Counted from the first letter of the stretch, positions 1 to 11,251 are shown. The stretch: DNA of 64,000 nt from Meconema thalassinum (GCA_946902985.2 OX336393.1:128058533-128122532); one strand, 5' to 3'. The notes: generated by a model from the sequence alone, not told the origin. Program-made: numbers and translations.

Positions 1-65
1 ACGCGAACATATGGACGGTGGGTATTCCATGTCGGTAATTTATTATAGTTCGATGTTGTGTTTAT

Positions 66-215
66 GTCTGACATGTTGGATTTTGAGCGCATGCGCGAAG
101 TTATCGTTACCTAATTGGTCAATGAACGAGCTCTGATTGGCTGGAGAAACTGTATCATAATGGAAAACAGTGTTATAATGACCATCATTATGATACAGTT
201 ATCTGACACATAATA
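66..215 (-). repeat. MITE-like palindromic repeat, copy 1
   Basis: Contains the arms ACTGTATCATAATG and CATTATGATACAGT around a short loop (about 148-200), with a flank reading GACATGTTGGATTTTGAGCG. The same flank and palindrome recur in inverse orientation at 11497-11605. Copy 1 has about 50 extra bases between flank and palindrome. No coding capacity. Confidence 0.6.
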
Positions 216-356
216 GTGAGGGGTCGAACATAAAGTGAATTACAAAATATTCAAACGACCAAAATTACAATAATGCTAAACTACAATAATTCAATAACGC
301 CCAATTGAAACAGTATCTATGAGAAGTGAACCAATTGAAATAAAATGCTACTTCGA

Positions 357-1795
357 TTTTTAGCCTACTTTTCGCATTTTGTAAAAATGAGGAATAAGTA
401 GACTTATGAGATCGATCCGGGAAAATGTGTGTCTGTCTGTCCTTCTGTCTGTCTGGCTGTGTGTGTGTGTGTGTGTGCCCCATATCAACTCCTAAACGGC
501 TGTAGCAATCGAAACCAAATTTGGTATGAGTAAAAATCTCGATCTGAATATCTCAATGCCGTATTTGAAAATGATGTCAGTGCTACCAACTGCTGAAAAA
601 TCGCAATTGAAATTTCAGCTCCATGTTGTATATCGTGAACGGTATGCATGGGAGCTATACCAGAATTGGCACACATATAGATAATAATATTTCAGTTTAA
701 TTTCCAGGAGGCCATACATGACAGTGTTGCCAAAATGATTCTAAGCCTGCTGATAGGTCCAATTTGTAAATGCCTATAACTTCTACACTATCAATTGGAT
801 TTCAACCAAATTTCGTATGTACTAGACCTATGTGTAGATAGACAGATATGACTGAGCGTAATCTTAAGCGCCACCAGGGCTGCCAACTGTTAATTAATTC
901 TCTCAATTTCGTTTATCCAAATACCAATATATCAGAAATTATGCAGGCCGACAGCTTTAAACTGTGCACACCTATAGTACCTGACATTCTATATTATTTT
1001 GGAGTAACTAATGGACCTCAATACTACCAACACGATTCTAAGCCTGCTGATAAGAACAATTGTAAATACATGTAACTTCTACACTATCAATTGGATTTCA
1101 ACCAAATTTCGTATGTGCTATGTGTACTACAACATATATGACTATGCGTCTTCTTAAGAGCAACCAGGGCTGCCAACTGTTAATAAATTCTGTCTCTATT
1201 ATTTTACTGTAATATCAATATATCAGAAAATATTCAAGCCAACAGCTCTAAATTTTGAACATGTATAGTATCTTACATTCTAGGTTAATTTGGAGTAACT
1301 AAAATACGCCAGTGCTTCCAACGTGATTCTAAGCCTGCTAATTGGCCCAATTTTAAAATACATATAACTTCTATACAAATAAATGGATTTCATCCAAAAT
1401 TGGCACAACAATAGGTCATAATAGTTCAGATTATTTCTGACCAACACATGCATGACATTGTTGCCAACATGATTTTACGTGCGCTGATAGGTCCAATGTC
1501 TAACTACATGCAATGTCCATGCTATCCATTGGACTTTAGCCAAATTTTGTATTCTGTAACTTAGGAGATGGAACTAAGCATATATTCAGTCACCGGGGCT
1601 GCCAACTGTAGTGCTCTATTAGGCTACATTATGCCAGTTATATTTCGAACTAATAAGAAATTTCGATATTACCAACTCAATTTCGTCATTATTCTAATGA
1701 GGTCCATATAGATTAATCATTGGAATGAATCATACATTTCGAGAAAAGTAGGCTCTTTTGTTCGTCACGGAACTTCTTGTTAAAAGTTAGGAATT
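357..1795 (-). repeat. 1.1-1.4 kb dispersed repeat with terminal hairpin and GACA/CTGT tract, copy A
   Basis: One of four copies (others at 7199-8575, 20005-21140 and 34225-35625). Orientation is defined arbitrarily with the ACAAGAAGTTCCGTGA end first. Near its left end on the + strand is an imperfect hairpin (CTACTTTTC, CATTTTG, AAAAATGAGG, AAGTAG), then AGATCGATCCGGGAAAATG and a CTGT/GT tract (425-478). The interior consists of diverged tandem blocks of roughly 300-400 bases, each with GGGCTGCCAACTGT and a TAAGCCTGCTGATAGGTCC-like phrase. No long ORF and no clear terminal inverted repeat or target duplication. Confidence 0.75.
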
Positions 1796-2204
1796 CACAT
1801 CAGTGTCTGCTAAAGACATCAATAAACTGGATTTATTCTAATTAATATTCAGTGGACTGTAGACCAACAGTTGATATTCTAATGCACATAATGCATATTT
1901 GGCTCATCAGAATATGAAAAAAACATTGCTAACTAGATGACCACAATAATACAAGTTCACAATTCTCACTTACCAAAGTTGATGATTTTTGTTTGCATAA
2001 ATTGGTTCTGTTTAGGCCCATGGACTGAGTCATTGTTTTCATTTATAGGCTCAGCTCTATTATAGAAGATAAACTGACCGCTGAAAAAGCGCTGTTAAAT
2101 TAAAGTTAACGTTATTTAAAAATTCAAAAACAGCTGTTTAAGAAAATATTATAACTTTAGGTATATTTTAAGAAGTTATATATTACAAAAAGTATTCCTC
2201 TATT
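1796..2204. other. Unannotated sequence before the P element
   Basis: AT-rich, with no gene or repeat recognised by eye. Confidence 0.3.
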
Positions 2205-2211
2205 CTAATAC

Positions 2212-5200
2212 CATGACGAATGAAAGAGAAAGTGAGCAGACTCATCAAGTTCAAGCGCGCCCCGCCAGGCAGCGTTGGAGGGGGCAAGTTAGCCGGTGTT
2301 AGCTCAGCTGGTCTTAGGGATGCTGCTAAGGGAAACGAATGACTTTGTAACTAATACTCTTTTAAAAAGTAATTAGCGATTACAATTAAAATAGCACGGC
2401 AAGGCACAATGGAAAATATAATTCACGGAATTAAGAACTACGGTATTCATTACATGTTACGAAAAGCACAGATTCCTGGAGTATACAGACACAGATTAAA
2501 AAAAAACATAATCCCCAGCATATTAAAACAAGCACTCATAAACTATTTAAAGTAACACCCTACTTACCAATTCATTTTGTCGGCTACTGGACTTTCGAAA
2601 GCTTGCGTGAAGACTTGGCGGATGTTCGACATTGCAAATCTCGGCGGAGTTCCTTCGTTCTGAAGAAAAATCGGCACTTTATATAATGATAAACAAGTCT
2701 GGGGATAACATCCATGACATGCTGCAGACAACAGCCAGCTCCTGAAGGATCAACTGAAATTGTTTCTATGGAATCGATGCAATCAAAAAATATTTCGCTC
2801 CACATCGATTTTGAGTTTAATTTTCCGGTAATTACTTTCTCGGCCTGGAAAAGGATGTCACATACACTTCTCGAAGGACGTGTTAGAAACACTTCATTGT
2901 TCATTGAGCCGTAGTCCTTTATTTCGGTAAGAACTGAAAATTTATTTAGATTATTGTCACGTAGAGAATGAGCACAAGGCGAACACTTAATAAATTTAGA
3001 AGAGTGCTTAACAACATAGCCAGCCAAATGGTACACTAAACACTTATCAATCGAAGAGTTTCGAACTGCGCTGTCAAATTCAGGTACAGAGCTTTCCCAG
3101 TCTTCGATATTTACTGCATCTCGAACCACAATTTTTTCCTTAATGGAAGTTTCCACTGATTCCTTCACTGTCTTGTTATGCACTTCCACATTCCGGGCTA
3201 ATATACGCATCTGATTAACATACGAGGTCAAGATCTGCTCCCGTTTAGGTTCACAATTTCCACCAACATTTAAAGCCTGTTTTATAGGGACGTATATACA
3301 TTGAAGTAGATGCAAATGAAGGAAATCTATTGTCGATGGATGATCATCTGAAATGAAAGACCGCATAATTCCGAAGTGCCGTTCCAAGGGATCTTGGGTG
3401 AGCTTTCCTGTCAACACATACTTATAACCTTTCTCCCAAAGCCATTCACACATCTCCAAAGTACTCTGTAGGGTTACTTCTAGTGATTCCAAGGTTCTAT
3501 TGGAGGCAAAGGTGTTATTGGTAGATCTCACGGTCTGAAGAAAATTAACAATAGCTGTATGAGAAGGTGAACCTTTACGAAGAGCCTGAGACGGAATGAA
3601 TGCATTGAGTGCATCAGCAACAACATTTATATCACTGGTAAATGTCTCAGTGTCCTCACTACCTTGTAATCCTGCCAGTCCCATTTCTCGATAAAATTTA
3701 ATACCTTTGGCAACACTGTCACTGAAAAGTTGGAATGCAAGCCTAGCGTTCATTCTCTGGAAAGATGATGGGTCTAAATGAGCAACTGTCAGCTTGGGGC
3801 ATGCTCTAAGCCCAGCATACCCTGAGAGATCTTCTTTGAACAGTTCCCTATAAAAATTGAAATTAATAATTTTGTCATTATAGAGAAGTTCTACTTTATC
3901 ATGAAAGTGGTTTCTTATGCATTTCAATACATGAACGAAGTCGGAGAAAGCCCAGATCTTTCTCGTAACATCTGCAGGATTAAGGATGTGAGGTTGTAGA
4001 GAGCTTGTCTTGCCACTAACTCCTAACGATCTCCAGGCCTTTTTATTTGTCTGACTACCATCACAAGTAAAGCCAACCACCCTCGCCCCAGCCTCTTCTA
4101 ACTGCAAAATTACCTGTATTAAAATTTTTGCGAGACTGTCCCCTGGAGTAGCATTTCTGCTTGCATAAACAGCAACTGGCTGCACCCAATTATGCATGAA
4201 TAGTACGAACATAAACACTAGAGCGTGATTTGCAAGTACGTTCTTCTGGAGGTCAGGTGTGTGTTCACCTAAATCAACTAATCCATCTACTTTATGAGAA
4301 AAACTATTAAACTGGATTTCTTCTCTTAGCTTCACTTCATCGAAAATTACAACACCGTAACGTGAATTATCATTCTTTTCTTCCTTAAAATAGTCTGAAA
4401 TAGCATTTATACTATGCGTATTAACTCCATAAGGGCACTTAAGTCCTTTACAAAGCTTTCTCAAGTGACTTTCTGAGGGCAGAGGCAAGAGATTATGTCG
4501 CCGACAATGACGAAATCCTTTCGGTGATTTTATTCTCAACAATAAACTCTCTAAAATGAATTCATTGCTGTACCTCATACCATTGGGAGATTTTACCTGG
4601 CATTTCTTGAGCATAGTGTCTATTATCATCTTTTCCTTCTTGCTAAGGTGTTTGTTATCTTTGTAATTAAATGCCTGTGAATGTCGAACCTGCTTCTCCA
4701 GCAAATTAATTCTCGATTTTGCTGAGTTGAGGCAGGATCTAACGCGAATTAAATTACGGTTAGCATTCTTTAGGCGCCTTTTGAGCAATATTATAGTCTT
4801 TTCAGCATCGGTAAGTACACTAGAATGACCCAAATTCTTATCAACATTAGACTGACCTTTTAATGCCTCATTAGTTGCTTCACTCCCATCTTCAATCTTC
4901 TTTCTTCTCTTCCTGGTGGTATCGAGATTCTTTTTCCTGTTAGGAGCTTTACGGGACTTATTCTCACTTGACAGGTACTTCGGTAAATTAGGGAAAATAT
5001 GAGGCACTGCTCCAGGACGTAACTTCCACCTCATACGAGAGATTTTCACTTCTTCACCATTCACTATAAAATTATCTGATTTTACTATCAAATCACCAGA
5101 GAAATGAATTTGACAAATTCTACTACTACGCGTTAACTTCGTATCCTTTCGTGGAATAGCTCTGGCCCACTTTTCAAATTGATCTGTATCCTTCGGTGGT

Positions 5201-5567
5201 GAAAAAAATCGTATATCGTCAACTACTCGACCATACCCTGACTTACAGCCAGGTACAAAACAATAAGGCATGTTGAACTATTAAATGAACCAAGCCACAT
5301 AAGAAATATGTTTGAAGTACACAAAACACAAAACGCTGATGTACACAAGGCACAATGAACTGAATTTAAGAACTGAAAGCAAAGAAAATTCAATTTCATT
5401 CACACAAATATCTCACACAGTAACTTCTCGCGCACTTTCTATGCCCCGGCTCGACGGAAACACAGCACGTGTTGGACATAATCGCTTGCAGTGCTTGTAG
5501 CGGCGGGACCAGAAACTACCGTGATAAAATGGCAGAGTCCTCACACTAGGTCCTTCTATTCGTCATG
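2212..5567 (-). mobile_element. P-element superfamily transposon, apparently complete
   Basis: A 3356-base element. The left end reads CATGACGAATGAAAG and the reverse complement of the right end reads CATGACGAATAGAAG. The first ten bases are identical, and similarity continues with one gap to a shared GACTC about 30 bases in. These ends resemble the Drosophila P-element terminus (CATGATGAAAT...). CTAATAC occurs immediately outside both ends (2205-2211 and 5568-5574), a 7-base target duplication; family members usually make 8. The single large ORF is on the minus strand, with about 0.37 kb of non-coding sequence on the left and 0.3 kb on the right. An intact frame and matched ends suggest recent activity. 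It lies on the 5' side of the T-box exons in opposite orientation. Confidence 0.88.
2584..5271 (-). CDS. THAP-domain P-element transposase (THAP9-like), 895 aa
   Basis: An uninterrupted 895-residue frame starting MPYCFVPGCKSGYG. Residues 1-95 form a THAP zinc finger of C2CH type: C4, C9, C53, H56, with W35 and a closing AVPHIF at 88-93. A basic linker (about 105-127) and a leucine/charged coiled-coil segment (about 152-197) follow. Next comes a helix-turn-helix-like region (about 232-280), then an RNase H-like catalytic core. Candidate acidic residues are D311 (VVIFDEV), D404 (FTCDGSQTN) and E630 (DPLERHFG). The SDFVHVLKCIRN stretch at 443-454 matches the P-family DxxHxxK region, where the GTP-binding insertion begins. 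The length is somewhat above Drosophila P transposase and close to THAP9. Expected role: cut-and-paste transposition in the nucleus. No intron is needed. Whether it is a live transposase or a domesticated gene cannot be decided, but the flanking repeats favour a transposon. Confidence 0.92.
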   Translation of the reverse strand: MPYCFVPGCKSGYGRVVDDIRFFSPPKDTDQFEKWARAIPRKDTKLTRSSRICQIHFSGDLIVKSDNFIVNGEEVKISRMRWKLRPGAVPHIFPNLPKYLSSENKSRKAPNRKKNLDTTRKRRKKIEDGSEATNEALKGQSNVDKNLGHSSVLTDAEKTIILLKRRLKNANRNLIRVRSCLNSAKSRINLLEKQVRHSQAFNYKDNKHLSKKEKMIIDTMLKKCQVKSPNGMRYSNEFILESLLLRIKSPKGFRHCRRHNLLPLPSESHLRKLCKGLKCPYGVNTHSINAISDYFKEEKNDNSRYGVVIFDEVKLREEIQFNSFSHKVDGLVDLGEHTPDLQKNVLANHALVFMFVLFMHNWVQPVAVYASRNATPGDSLAKILIQVILQLEEAGARVVGFTCDGSQTNKKAWRSLGVSGKTSSLQPHILNPADVTRKIWAFSDFVHVLKCIRNHFHDKVELLYNDKIINFNFYRELFKEDLSGYAGLRACPKLTVAHLDPSSFQRMNARLAFQLFSDSVAKGIKFYREMGLAGLQGSEDTETFTSDINVVADALNAFIPSQALRKGSPSHTAIVNFLQTVRSTNNTFASNRTLESLEVTLQSTLEMCEWLWEKGYKYVLTGKLTQDPLERHFGIMRSFISDDHPSTIDFLHLHLLQCIYVPIKQALNVGGNCEPKREQILTSYVNQMRILARNVEVHNKTVKESVETSIKEKIVVRDAVNIEDWESSVPEFDSAVRNSSIDKCLVYHLAGYVVKHSSKFIKCSPCAHSLRDNNLNKFSVLTEIKDYGSMNNEVFLTRPSRSVCDILFQAEKVITGKLNSKSMWSEIFFDCIDSIETISVDPSGAGCCLQHVMDVIPRLVYHYIKCRFFFRTKELRRDLQCRTSAKSSRKLSKVQ

Positions 5568-5648
5568 CTAATACTGTAACTTCAACACTGAAGAAACCTT
5601 AGACTATTAGTTTTTTACAATTTAATTGAAATATTAGAATATATTTAC

Positions 5649-6492
5649 CAGGGGCCTATATAAGGGGGGCCGGGGGGCCCGCCCCCCCCCGAAATTTTTG
5701 TCACATATATTATTTGTTTATGAATTCAAACATTAAAAACCAATATAATCATGTACTATTGTTACTAAGTGACGTATGGCAACGTTGCAAAGCAAGGCGA
5801 AGGTAGAGCGATGTAAACAGTGTGACAATCAGTTTGCTCTGATCTTATGAGTAACAACATAACCTCTTGATACTCTCCAGTGACTTCGCTCTTATGAACG
5901 AACCAAGAACAGCAACAAGTGCCCTTGAAGCGTGTGACAAATGTTTTTTCCCTAAATTTTATACCCTTATCAAACTTTTGGCAAATTTGCCTGTGTCTCT
6001 GTAGCTACCAGTACTGCCGAACGGAGTTTGAGTTGGTTGAAAACATACTTAAGGAATTCTACTTCTGGAAACAGACTCAACGGTCTAGTATTGTTATCTA
6101 TTCACAGAGACATACATCTCACTGACGATGAAGTTATGAACCGATTTGGCAATGTTTCAAGAAACCTTGACTTTATATTATAGTGTGAGTTGTAAATCAA
6201 AACAGTAACAGTAATTCTTTCCATGTAAACACTATCAAGTGAGCAAGATGATTGTGTTAATAAAAAGTATCATAAAATGGCCTTAGTTGTGTTTGACATT
6301 AACCAAACATAAAACATCACAACAAATTGGTTGAAAAAGTGATGCCAGATAGCCTTAAAACTCATCATTTTGCCCCGAATTATACAAAAGTTTCCCGCGG
6401 AGAACCCCGGACCCCCTATTCTTTGGGTCTATACCATGCCCCCTAACTCCCGGCTGGGCACCACCCGAAATAAAATTCTATATACGCCCCTG
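5649..6492 (+). mobile_element. hAT-superfamily transposon, internally deleted (844 bp)
   Basis: Ends read CAGGGGCCTATATA and TATATACGCCCCTG: 14-base inverted repeats with one mismatch. They are flanked by a perfect 8-base duplication ATATTTAC (5641-5648 and 6493-6500), the hAT signature. It lies only 74 bases beyond the P element's right duplication. The interior keeps just the C-terminal part of a transposase. Confidence 0.9.
5986..6183 (+). pseudogene. hAT transposase C-terminal dimerisation fragment
   Basis: In this frame about 65 residues read through to a TAG at 6181-6183. They contain STAERSLSWLKTYLRNSTS, RLNGLVLLSIHRDIHLTDDE and VMNRFGN, the classic hAT C-terminal dimerisation block. 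The catalytic and BED-finger parts are missing, so this is a remnant inside a non-autonomous element. Confidence 0.85.
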
Positions 6493-6500
6493 ATATTTAC

Positions 6501-7198
6501 CAGTGTTACTTAAGTAATGTATTATTACACGTTTTAGGTAGGTCAACATGAGTGTGCCTAATTATATTGGGTGGGTAGTTAATAGATTTCCTAGTGATTG
6601 AAATAAATAAATAAATAGTTTGCAACCTTCTCACACAAATTGTAACTTCCCGCCCAATTTAATTAGGCACAATCATAATGCCCGAATGGAAAGCTTCTAA
6701 TAATACACCTTTACACCTAATATTTACTTGAAAAGAACCGAGTGCAGTTATTGGATGTCAAAATATGAATAGGTGGTTACAAAATACATTGATACGAAAT
6801 TTGTATATTTCATAGGAATATAGGAGAAATAAGTGAATATCCTACCCATTTTCACAATAGCAATCAATTCGTATAATAAAGGCTGCGTTATTTTCATCTA
6901 TGGTATCTTCAACCTGTTCCGTAATGAAGTTAGCTTAATGTACCAAGTTCTTTGACAAGAGAGTGGTGATGGCGATTGTTATTTTGAAGTACGAAATTTC
7001 AAGATCATATTCAGCGATATGAAATGACGAATAAATCTATCTGGTACTCTTTCTCGCTGTTTGTTCTTAATATCGACTTGAATGTAACTTTCCTGCAAAT
7101 TACTAGTTATCATCTAAAGGATAAATGATCCAATCCTCTTCAATGTCTTGTAATGCTGGTGATTATTTTTCATTTTCCATTGCCACAATCCATGTATT
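6501..7198. other. Unannotated AT-rich sequence
   Basis: Nothing recognised on either strand. Confidence 0.3.
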
Positions 7199-8575
7199 TT
7201 TTAGCCTACTTTTCACATTTTGCAAAAATGAGGAAAAAGTAGACTTATGAGATCGATCCGGGAAAATGTCTGTCTGTCTGTCCTTCTGGCTGTGTGTGTG
7301 TCCCCACCTATCAACTCCTAAACGGCTGCAGAAATCGAAACCAAATTTAGTATGAGTAAAGATGTATACCGGAATATCTCACGTCCATATTTGAAAATGA
7401 TGTCAGTACTACCAACTGCTGAAAAAACGCACTAGAAATTTGAGCTGCATGTTGGATATCTTGGAAGGTATGCACGGGAGCCATTCCAAAATTGGCACAC
7501 ATGTAGATAATACTATTTCAGTTTAATTTCTAGGAGGCCATACATGACAGTGTTGCCAAAATAATTTTAAGCCTTCTGATAGGTCCAATTTTTAAATTCA
7601 TGTAACATCTACACTATTAATTGGATTACAGCCAAATTTTGTATGTAATATGTGTATATAATCAGATATGATTGAGAATATTGTTAAGAACCACCAGGGC
7701 TGCCAACTGTTAATAATTTCTCTCTCTATTTTCTTCACCCAAATACCAATATGTCTGAAAGTATCCAAGCCGACAGCTTTAAACTATGCACACGTATAGT
7801 ACCTGACATTTTATATTAATTTGGAGTAACTTATATACTTCATTTCTACCAACATGATTCTAAGCCTGCTGATAGGACCAATTTTTAAATACATGTAACT
7901 TCTATACTATCAGTTGGATTTCAACCAAATTTCGTATGTGTTATGTGTATCATAACAGATATGACTATAAGTATTCTTAAGAGCAATCAAGGCCGCCAAC
8001 TGTTAATAAATGCTGTCTATATTTTTTACCCTTATATCAATATATCAGAAAGTATGCAAGCCAACAGCTCTATACTTTGCACACGTATAGTACCTGGCAC
8101 TCTAGATTAATTTGGAGTAATTGATATACGTCAGTGCTGCCAACATGATTCTAAGCTTGCTGATAGGTCCAATTTTAAAATACATGTAACTTCTATACTA
8201 ACAAATGGATTTCATCCAAAACTGGCACAACAAGATATCATAATATTTCCGATTATTTCTAACCAGCACACGCATGACATTGTGCTTTTACGCTTGCTGA
8301 TAGATCCAATGTCTAACTGCATGTAACGTCCATTGGACTTCAACCAAATTTTGTATTCTGTACCTTCAGAGCTGGAACTAAGAATATATTCAGTCACTAG
8401 GGCTGCCAACTGTAGTGCTCTATTGGGCTACATTATACCAGGAATATTTCGAACTAATTTGACATTTCGATATTACCAACTAAATTTCGTCATTATTCTA
8501 GATTGGTTCATATACTGTAGATTAATCATTGGCATGAAAAGTAGGCTGTATAGTTCTTCACGGAACTTCTTGTCT
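7199..8575 (-). repeat. 1.1-1.4 kb dispersed repeat, copy B
   Basis: Same orientation and order as copy A at 357: terminal hairpin, AGATCGATCCGGGAAAATGT, CTGT tract (7268-7300), diverged internal blocks with GGGCTGCCAACTGT, and the closing phrase TCACGGAACTTCTTGT. Short open frames inside it are by-products. Confidence 0.75.
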
Positions 8576-8949
8576 CTTATTGCGGCATCCTTCTGTGTTG
8601 TCACGTACGTTTTCTTAGCACAGAACCAACCACCAGGTGCCACTTGGTTCTATTTAATTAAATAAAATAAATAACTGAAAGCCTACATGAAGACTCTTAA
8701 GACTTATAAACAATAAAGCATTATGAGGAGGACCCATGATACGACATACGACACTATCAGACTAATGTGGACCGGGTTCAATTTCTGATCAATGCATGCG
8801 GGATTTTCGAAGTGGTTCGGATTCTATATAAAATGGAGATCCAGTGTCTCATGATCGCGAGATTAACGGCCACGTAGAACTTCAAACTCCCTTCCTTCCC
8901 TCCTTCTTCCCTTCCTGTCTTCCATCCTGTTGTTATTTAAGCATCAGAA
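8576..8949. other. Unannotated sequence
   Basis: Includes a CTTCC-rich stretch near 8890-8925. The phrase CACTTGGTTCTATTTAA at about 8640 recurs near 9465, so the intervening bases may be an insertion. Nothing coding recognised. Confidence 0.3.
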
Positions 8950-9380
8950 ACGTTGAGCTTGAGAAGAAACACCTGAGAGAAATAACTCAAGAATCTAGAA
9001 CGAAGAACAAGGAGAGAGATCCTAAAACCCATAAAAACAGGAGTAGTATGGAAGCTATGGGAAGAAACATGAGGGATACCATTAGGAAATCAAGTCTGAT
9101 TCTCTTCGGCCATATTTTCCCCTTGAATGTCAACCTGTTGATAAAGGGGAGTTTGACGTAAGTTTGGGAGCTCAAAGGGAAAGGGAGAGGGATAGAAGAA
9201 GAAGATATTCCAGACAGGAAAGTCTCTCAACTGAAAATCAAAGACCTGATCAAAGACCGAGGATGAAGTCAAGCCTATGCAACGACAACCATGGTCAGAG
9301 AAAAGAATGACGTTCATGTGGGCAAGGATATTTGAACATGGTGGAAGACCGAAATAAATGCCATCTAAAGAGGCCATAAA
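8950..9380 (+). pseudogene. Possible degenerate non-LTR retrotransposon 3' end
   Basis: One frame contains TIRKSSLILFGHIFPLNVN, reminiscent of the LrWFGHvxRM block after LINE reverse transcriptases. A downstream frame contains KIKDLIKDRG. Frames are broken, and similarity is judged by eye only. Confidence 0.4.
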
Positions 9381-9745
9381 GATGCTAAAAGAAAAAGACG
9401 GAAATGACCAAGCAGTGTGGATAGCTGTTCTATACTTAACAGATGGCAGTGCAGCCCATAGATCACTTGGTTCTATTTAAATTAAACATTGAGCGAATTT
9501 GAAGTGTTCACTTGTGTTTTCTTTTGTCGTGTAGCCTCCTGAGTAAAACGGTGGTATCGTAAACCTCACTTGACATTTTGGCATCTTCAGAGTTGTGGAT
9601 TATATTTACATCTTATTCCTGATGCCTCCCGTAAAACTGAGTCATTTTACGATATCACATTTTGCCGTTTCATAGACGATGTCAGAAATGGCAGAAATGG
9701 TGCTTTTGCATATACAATCATTGCAATTCGTGACTCATTAAAAGA

Positions 9746-9992
9746 GGTGGGTTCGATTCCCACCTCAGCCATCCTGAAAAAGATTTTCCGTGGTTTCCCC
9801 AGTTCTACTCCAGGAAAATGGAGGGATGGTTTCTAACGTAAGGCCACGACTGTCTCCTTCCCAATCCTCACCTGAATCACAAATACTCACACTACTACAC
9901 ACCACACAATAATACAGGTTATCAGACAAATAATACACACCTCTAAGTACACAGGCATAAATGACCACTATGAAACAATAACAGCAACAACA
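9746..9992 (+). repeat. SINE family S2 fragment, 5'-truncated
   Basis: Begins with GGTGGGTTCGATTCCCACC (a tRNA B-box-like block), then CCATCCTGAAAAAGATTTTC, CGTGGTTTCCCC and GGCCACGACTGTCTCCTTCC. This is the central domain shared with SINEs at 43300, 48460, 49960, 37125, 51930, 54425 and 57777. The 3' part (AATACTCACACTACTACAC) matches the other S2 copies. Confidence 0.7.
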
Positions 9993-10264
9993 ATTCTTGT
10001 AACGTTTCTTTCAGGAAGTAGGGTTATAAAATAACTGTCACTTTCACCCAAACTAAGCGGGCGCATTTGAGGTGACAGACTGAAAAGCGATTCTATAAAT
10101 GAATTGGGTAATGATTAGAAAACATCTCAAGGACAAAAACTTCCTTTTTGAAAACTAGTGAAGTCAAGATTTTGTACAATCCCTTCAATATTACACTGGT
10201 AGATAGTTGCTAATACTGAGTTGATCTTCTGTTATATTTAGCGTGGTATCTAATTCTGTTGCAG

Positions 10265-10538
10265 ACGAATGTTCCCCACGTGTCGGGTTTCCTTCACCGG
10301 TGTGCGGCCAGACCAGCGGTATGCGGTGCTGATGGACATCGTACCGGTGGACAACAAGCGGTACCGGTACGCGTACCACCGTAGCTCGTGGCTGGTGGCG
10401 GGCAAGGCGGATCCACCCGCCCCCTGTCGCCTCTACATGCACCCGGACTCTCCCTTCACGGGAGAACAGCTACGAAAACAGGTCGTCTCGTTCGAGAAGG
10501 TCAAACTCACCAACAATGAGATGGACAAGCACGGACAC
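10265..10538 (+). CDS. H15/mid: T-box transcription factor, TBX20 class (H15/midline): first visible coding exon
   Basis: This exon encodes the N-terminal two thirds of a T-box DNA-binding domain. It begins with a split Arg codon and continues [13 protein letters not shown], then the hallmark blocks [36 protein letters not shown] and [18 protein letters not shown]. The [15 protein letters not shown] and [10 protein letters not shown] blocks fit TBX20/H15/midline better than Tbx1, Tbx2/omb or Brachyury, as I know those families. The acceptor is TCTGTTGCAG and the donor is GTGAGT. The exon starts in phase 2 and ends in phase 0, which joins in frame to the exon at 19196. The preceding part of the T-box (the LGTEMIITKxGR region) is not seen in bases 1-10264, so the 5' part of the gene is probably outside the window. 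Family role: nuclear transcription factor in heart, neural and segment patterning. H15 and midline are paralogues in flies; which one this is cannot be decided here. Confidence 0.95.
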
Positions 10539-10612
10539 GTGAGTTCAACTATTAGCCTATTGTTAATACTTTAAATGGTCTAACATCTACATTTGGTTAT
10601 CGGCATTTAATA

Positions 10613-11251
10613 CAGGGTGTATCAAATATCAGGGTTTTAAGGCTATGTAGTATTTATTACAGTTAACTTACTATTATAAATAACACATCAAATGAAAGAG
10701 CAACTCAAACAGTTTGTCCTACAAGTGTTCAAAGTGAGCACCATTCGCCACACGGCACACATCGAGTCGATAGCCGAGTTCGTCTCAAACCTTGCTCAGT
10801 GTCTCTGGAGTGATTGTTGCAACAACTGCTTTAATCCTGTTTCTAAAGTCGGTTAGGTCAGCTGGTAGAGGAGGCGCATACACATGATCCTTTACGAACC
10901 CCCAAAGGTAAAAATCACATGGCGTCAGATCAGGTGAACGTGGAGGCCATGCGAAACAAGGTCTGACATCCGGAACGTAATACGGATCGCACGCTGCTCT
11001 GTAACTGCAGATTCAGTCCTTGCAAACTGTAAAACCCAAATAACTTTCTTCTCCCTAGTCGCCATTTTGGCTACTAGCGCTTCTCACGGAAGACTGAGGA
11101 ATCAGTGCATGCGCAAGCGCACAGGTACGAACACTTGCAGGACAAACTGTTTGAGTTGCTCATTCATTTGATGTATTATTTATAATCATACGTTAGCTGT
11201 GATAAATACTACAAAGCCTTAAAACCCCGATATTCATTTTGATATAGCCTG
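10613..11251 (-). mobile_element. Tc1/mariner-type element, deleted, with ~125-base TIRs
   Basis: Inverted arms of about 120-130 bases (10613-10735 and 11125-11251) begin CAGGGTGTATCAAA and, in reverse, CAGGCTATATCAAAAT. TA dinucleotides flank both ends (10611-10612 and 11252-11253). The short interior keeps the C-terminal part of a transposase on the minus strand. It sits 74 bases into intron 1. Confidence 0.85.
10719..10961 (-). pseudogene. Mariner transposase C-terminal fragment
   Basis: Minus-strand translation contains WPPRSPDLTPCDFYLWGFVK, with the last catalytic Asp region of mariner-type DDE transposases. It ends YRLDVCRVANGAHFEHL at a stop (10719-10721). A TGA interrupts the frame at the usual KVWDEL position. 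The first two catalytic Asp regions are deleted. Confidence 0.85.

Noticed and set aside
265..483. Frame starting with His-Thr repeats
   Set aside because: Translation of a GT/CTGT simple-repeat tract in dispersed repeat copy A.
357..1795. Helitron call for the four-copy 1.1-1.4 kb family
   Set aside because: A terminal hairpin and CTRA end are present, but the start is not TC and insertion between A and T is not seen. Left unclassified.
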